A DNA stretch of 64,000 nucleotides. Source: Labilibaculum antarcticum (GTDB lineage Bacteria; Bacteroidota; Bacteroidia; Bacteroidales; Marinifilaceae). The translations under genes and the position numbers were made by a program. The notes under the pieces were generated by a model. It was not told where the DNA came from. It saw only the letters and a program-made list of their open reading frames with translations, and searched no databases. The stretch covers positions 4,744,361 to 4,808,360 of the forward strand of contig NZ_AP018042.1 in NCBI RefSeq assembly GCF_002356295.1, written 5' to 3'. Below, one piece after another: positions 63,123 to 64,000 of this stretch (positions are counted from its first letter, which is position 1; the number at the start of each line of letters is the position of its first letter).

Positions 63123-63405
63123 TCGATGTGATTAATGTTCGTTAAAATAGATATTATATGTTAAAGGCTTAAATATAAAATTTCGATAGCAAACCATTGT
63201 AGTTTTTTCGATGTATGCGCTATAGGTCGGGATGAAACACATAAAATTAGCGGGAGTTTAAAGTCAACACATTAATTTCTTTAGCAAAGTTGAAATAAGT
63301 AGCCCTATTGATAGGGATAAGCCTATTTCTAAATAAGCTATGTTCCTTGACTTTAGTGTCTTAATGTGCTAACTTCTTGTCTATTCACTAAAAGGAGGAT
63401 AGAAG
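63123..63405. promoter_or_regulatory. Divergent regulatory region with palindrome before the haemoglobin gene
   Basis: Between pepF and the globin gene. CCCTAT-TG-ATAGGG (63303-63316) is a perfect inverted repeat about 90 bp before the globin ATG, a possible regulator site. ATAAGC(C)TAT occurs twice just after it. A TTGACT at 63348 with TAACTT 18 bp downstream resembles a general sigma-70 promoter. Confidence 0.45.
63391..63398 (+). promoter_or_regulatory. Strong Shine-Dalgarno sequence of the globin gene
   Basis: AAAGGAGG ends 7 nt before the ATG at 63406. Almost no other gene in this window has such a site, which is normal for Bacteroidota, so this one stands out. Confidence 0.85.
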
Positions 63406-63771
63406 ATGAGCGAGACACTTTATGAGAGATTAGGAGGAACAGAGGGAATAACAAAAATTGCCGGCAACGTGGTCGATTTGCATTTGGTAAATCCAGCGAT
63501 AGCAACCCGGTTCGAGAATGCGAAGATGGATGTGGCCGCTTTGAAAAATGGTGCTGCCACTTTTTTTATTGCGGGTACCGGCGGACCTGTTGTGTACAAA
63601 GGATTGGATATGCTTGCCACACATAAAGGCTTAAATATTAGCGATACGGAGTTCTTGGCTGTACTATCCGATATGATGAAAGCCTTGGATATGAATAATA
63701 TTGGTCAGCGGGAGAAAGAGGAGGTTATATTCGTACTGTACAGCATGAGAGAAGAAATAGTTGCTGTGTAA
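63406..63771 (+). CDS. Truncated haemoglobin (group 1-like)
   Basis: A 121-aa globin that may bind oxygen or nitric oxide. It starts TLYERLGGTEGITKIAG, the standard trHb opening, and the proximal haem ligand is His73 in ATHKGLNISDTEF. The B-helix position usually filled by Phe-Tyr (FYxRV) is Val-Val-Asp-Leu-His (VVDLHLVNP), so the B10 tyrosine that shapes the distal pocket is missing; His26 lies nearby. The gene has a strong Shine-Dalgarno site and looks GC-richer than its surroundings, so lateral transfer is possible. It may be linked in function to the oxidative-stress genes at the other end of the window. Confidence 0.85.
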   Translation: MSETLYERLGGTEGITKIAGNVVDLHLVNPAIATRFENAKMDVAALKNGAATFFIAGTGGPVVYKGLDMLATHKGLNISDTEFLAVLSDMMKALDMNNIGQREKEEVIFVLYSMREEIVAV

Positions 63772-63792
63772 ATTAATTTTTAATGATTGAAA

Positions 63793-63825
63793 ATAGCGAC
63801 TTATCTAAGTCGCTTAAATTTTTGA
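63793..63825 (+). terminator. Intrinsic terminator of the globin gene
   Basis: Stem AGCGACTTA / TAAGTCGCT (63795-63803 and 63806-63814) followed by AAATTTTT, 23 bp beyond the stop codon. The 175 bp to the window end hold no visible gene. Confidence 0.82.
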
Positions 63826-64000
63826 TTCATAGGGGAATTGTAATCCCTTACTTCATGTATATTTCATTTTTACCCCTTACTGATTTTGTCTCAATAAAAA
63901 AGGGTTTTGCTTCATTATCAAATGCTTTCGCTGATCGTAAAGATAAATTTAACAGTTCCTAAATCTGTTATTTTTGAAAAATTTTGCGTCTAACTTCAGT

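Overview
The window is about 64 kb of a low-GC chromosome, most likely from a marine, oxygen-tolerant or facultatively anaerobic member of the Bacteroidota, possibly near Marinilabiliales/Marinifilaceae; the genus is inferred from style only. Pointers to the phylum are FecI-type sigma factors paired with FecR anti-sigma factors, TonB-dependent receptors with STN and CarboxypepD_reg domains, DUF4249 lipoproteins, a two-component regulator-propeller kinase, an M56/BlaR1 protein carrying SusC-like plug repeats, very few Shine-Dalgarno sequences, and promoters of the TTTG / TAnnTTTG type. No rRNA, tRNA, transposase, prophage or CRISPR array was seen.

Layout. 1-5.9 kb: an exported S9 peptidase (cut by the window edge), a superoxide reductase/peroxiredoxin pair, an esterase-like hydrolase, a MORN-repeat protein and a MOSC protein. 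5.9-16 kb: a lipoprotein, an M28 aminopeptidase, an exported Pcm, small unknowns, a BlaI/BlaR1-like regulatory pair with three clear operators, a YbaK deacylase and a cell-wall amidase. 16-23.2 kb: one sigma/FecR/TonB-receptor operon with two matching predicted promoters. 23.3-23.7 kb: a gene-free 42-bp tandem array. 23.8-28.8 kb: membrane proteins, a DEAD-box helicase and a lipid flippase-like protein. 28.8-33.6 kb: a second sigma/FecR system whose STN-domain partner has no beta-barrel, plus a paralogue of that partner. 33.9-50.5 kb: NadA, a large propeller kinase, CutC, a transglutaminase-like lipoprotein, DeoB, an ABC-F protein, a TPR kinase and an aldo/keto reductase. 50.6-57.9 kb: a complete phosphate regulon, pstS-pstC-pstA-pstB-phoU-phoB-phoR, headed by a four-unit Pho box. 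58-64 kb: a sirtuin preceded by an overlapping 40-codon ORF, a MITE-like element, a membrane protein, a fragment matching the sirtuin 3' end, FabG, an exported oligoendopeptidase F and a truncated haemoglobin.

How the parts work together. Several self-contained circuits can be read from the DNA. BlaI probably represses its own operon through three 18-bp palindromes, one of which fills the promoter spacer. The first FecI factor probably drives both its own gene and fecR from two copies of the same 40-bp promoter. PhoB probably activates pstS through 7-bp direct repeats at an 11-bp period. The most unusual candidates for new biology are the barrel-less STN transducer system at 28.8-33.6 kb, the four plug-like repeats at the C-terminus of the BlaR1-like protease, the 42-bp hairpin array, and the rearranged segment behind the sirtuin gene.
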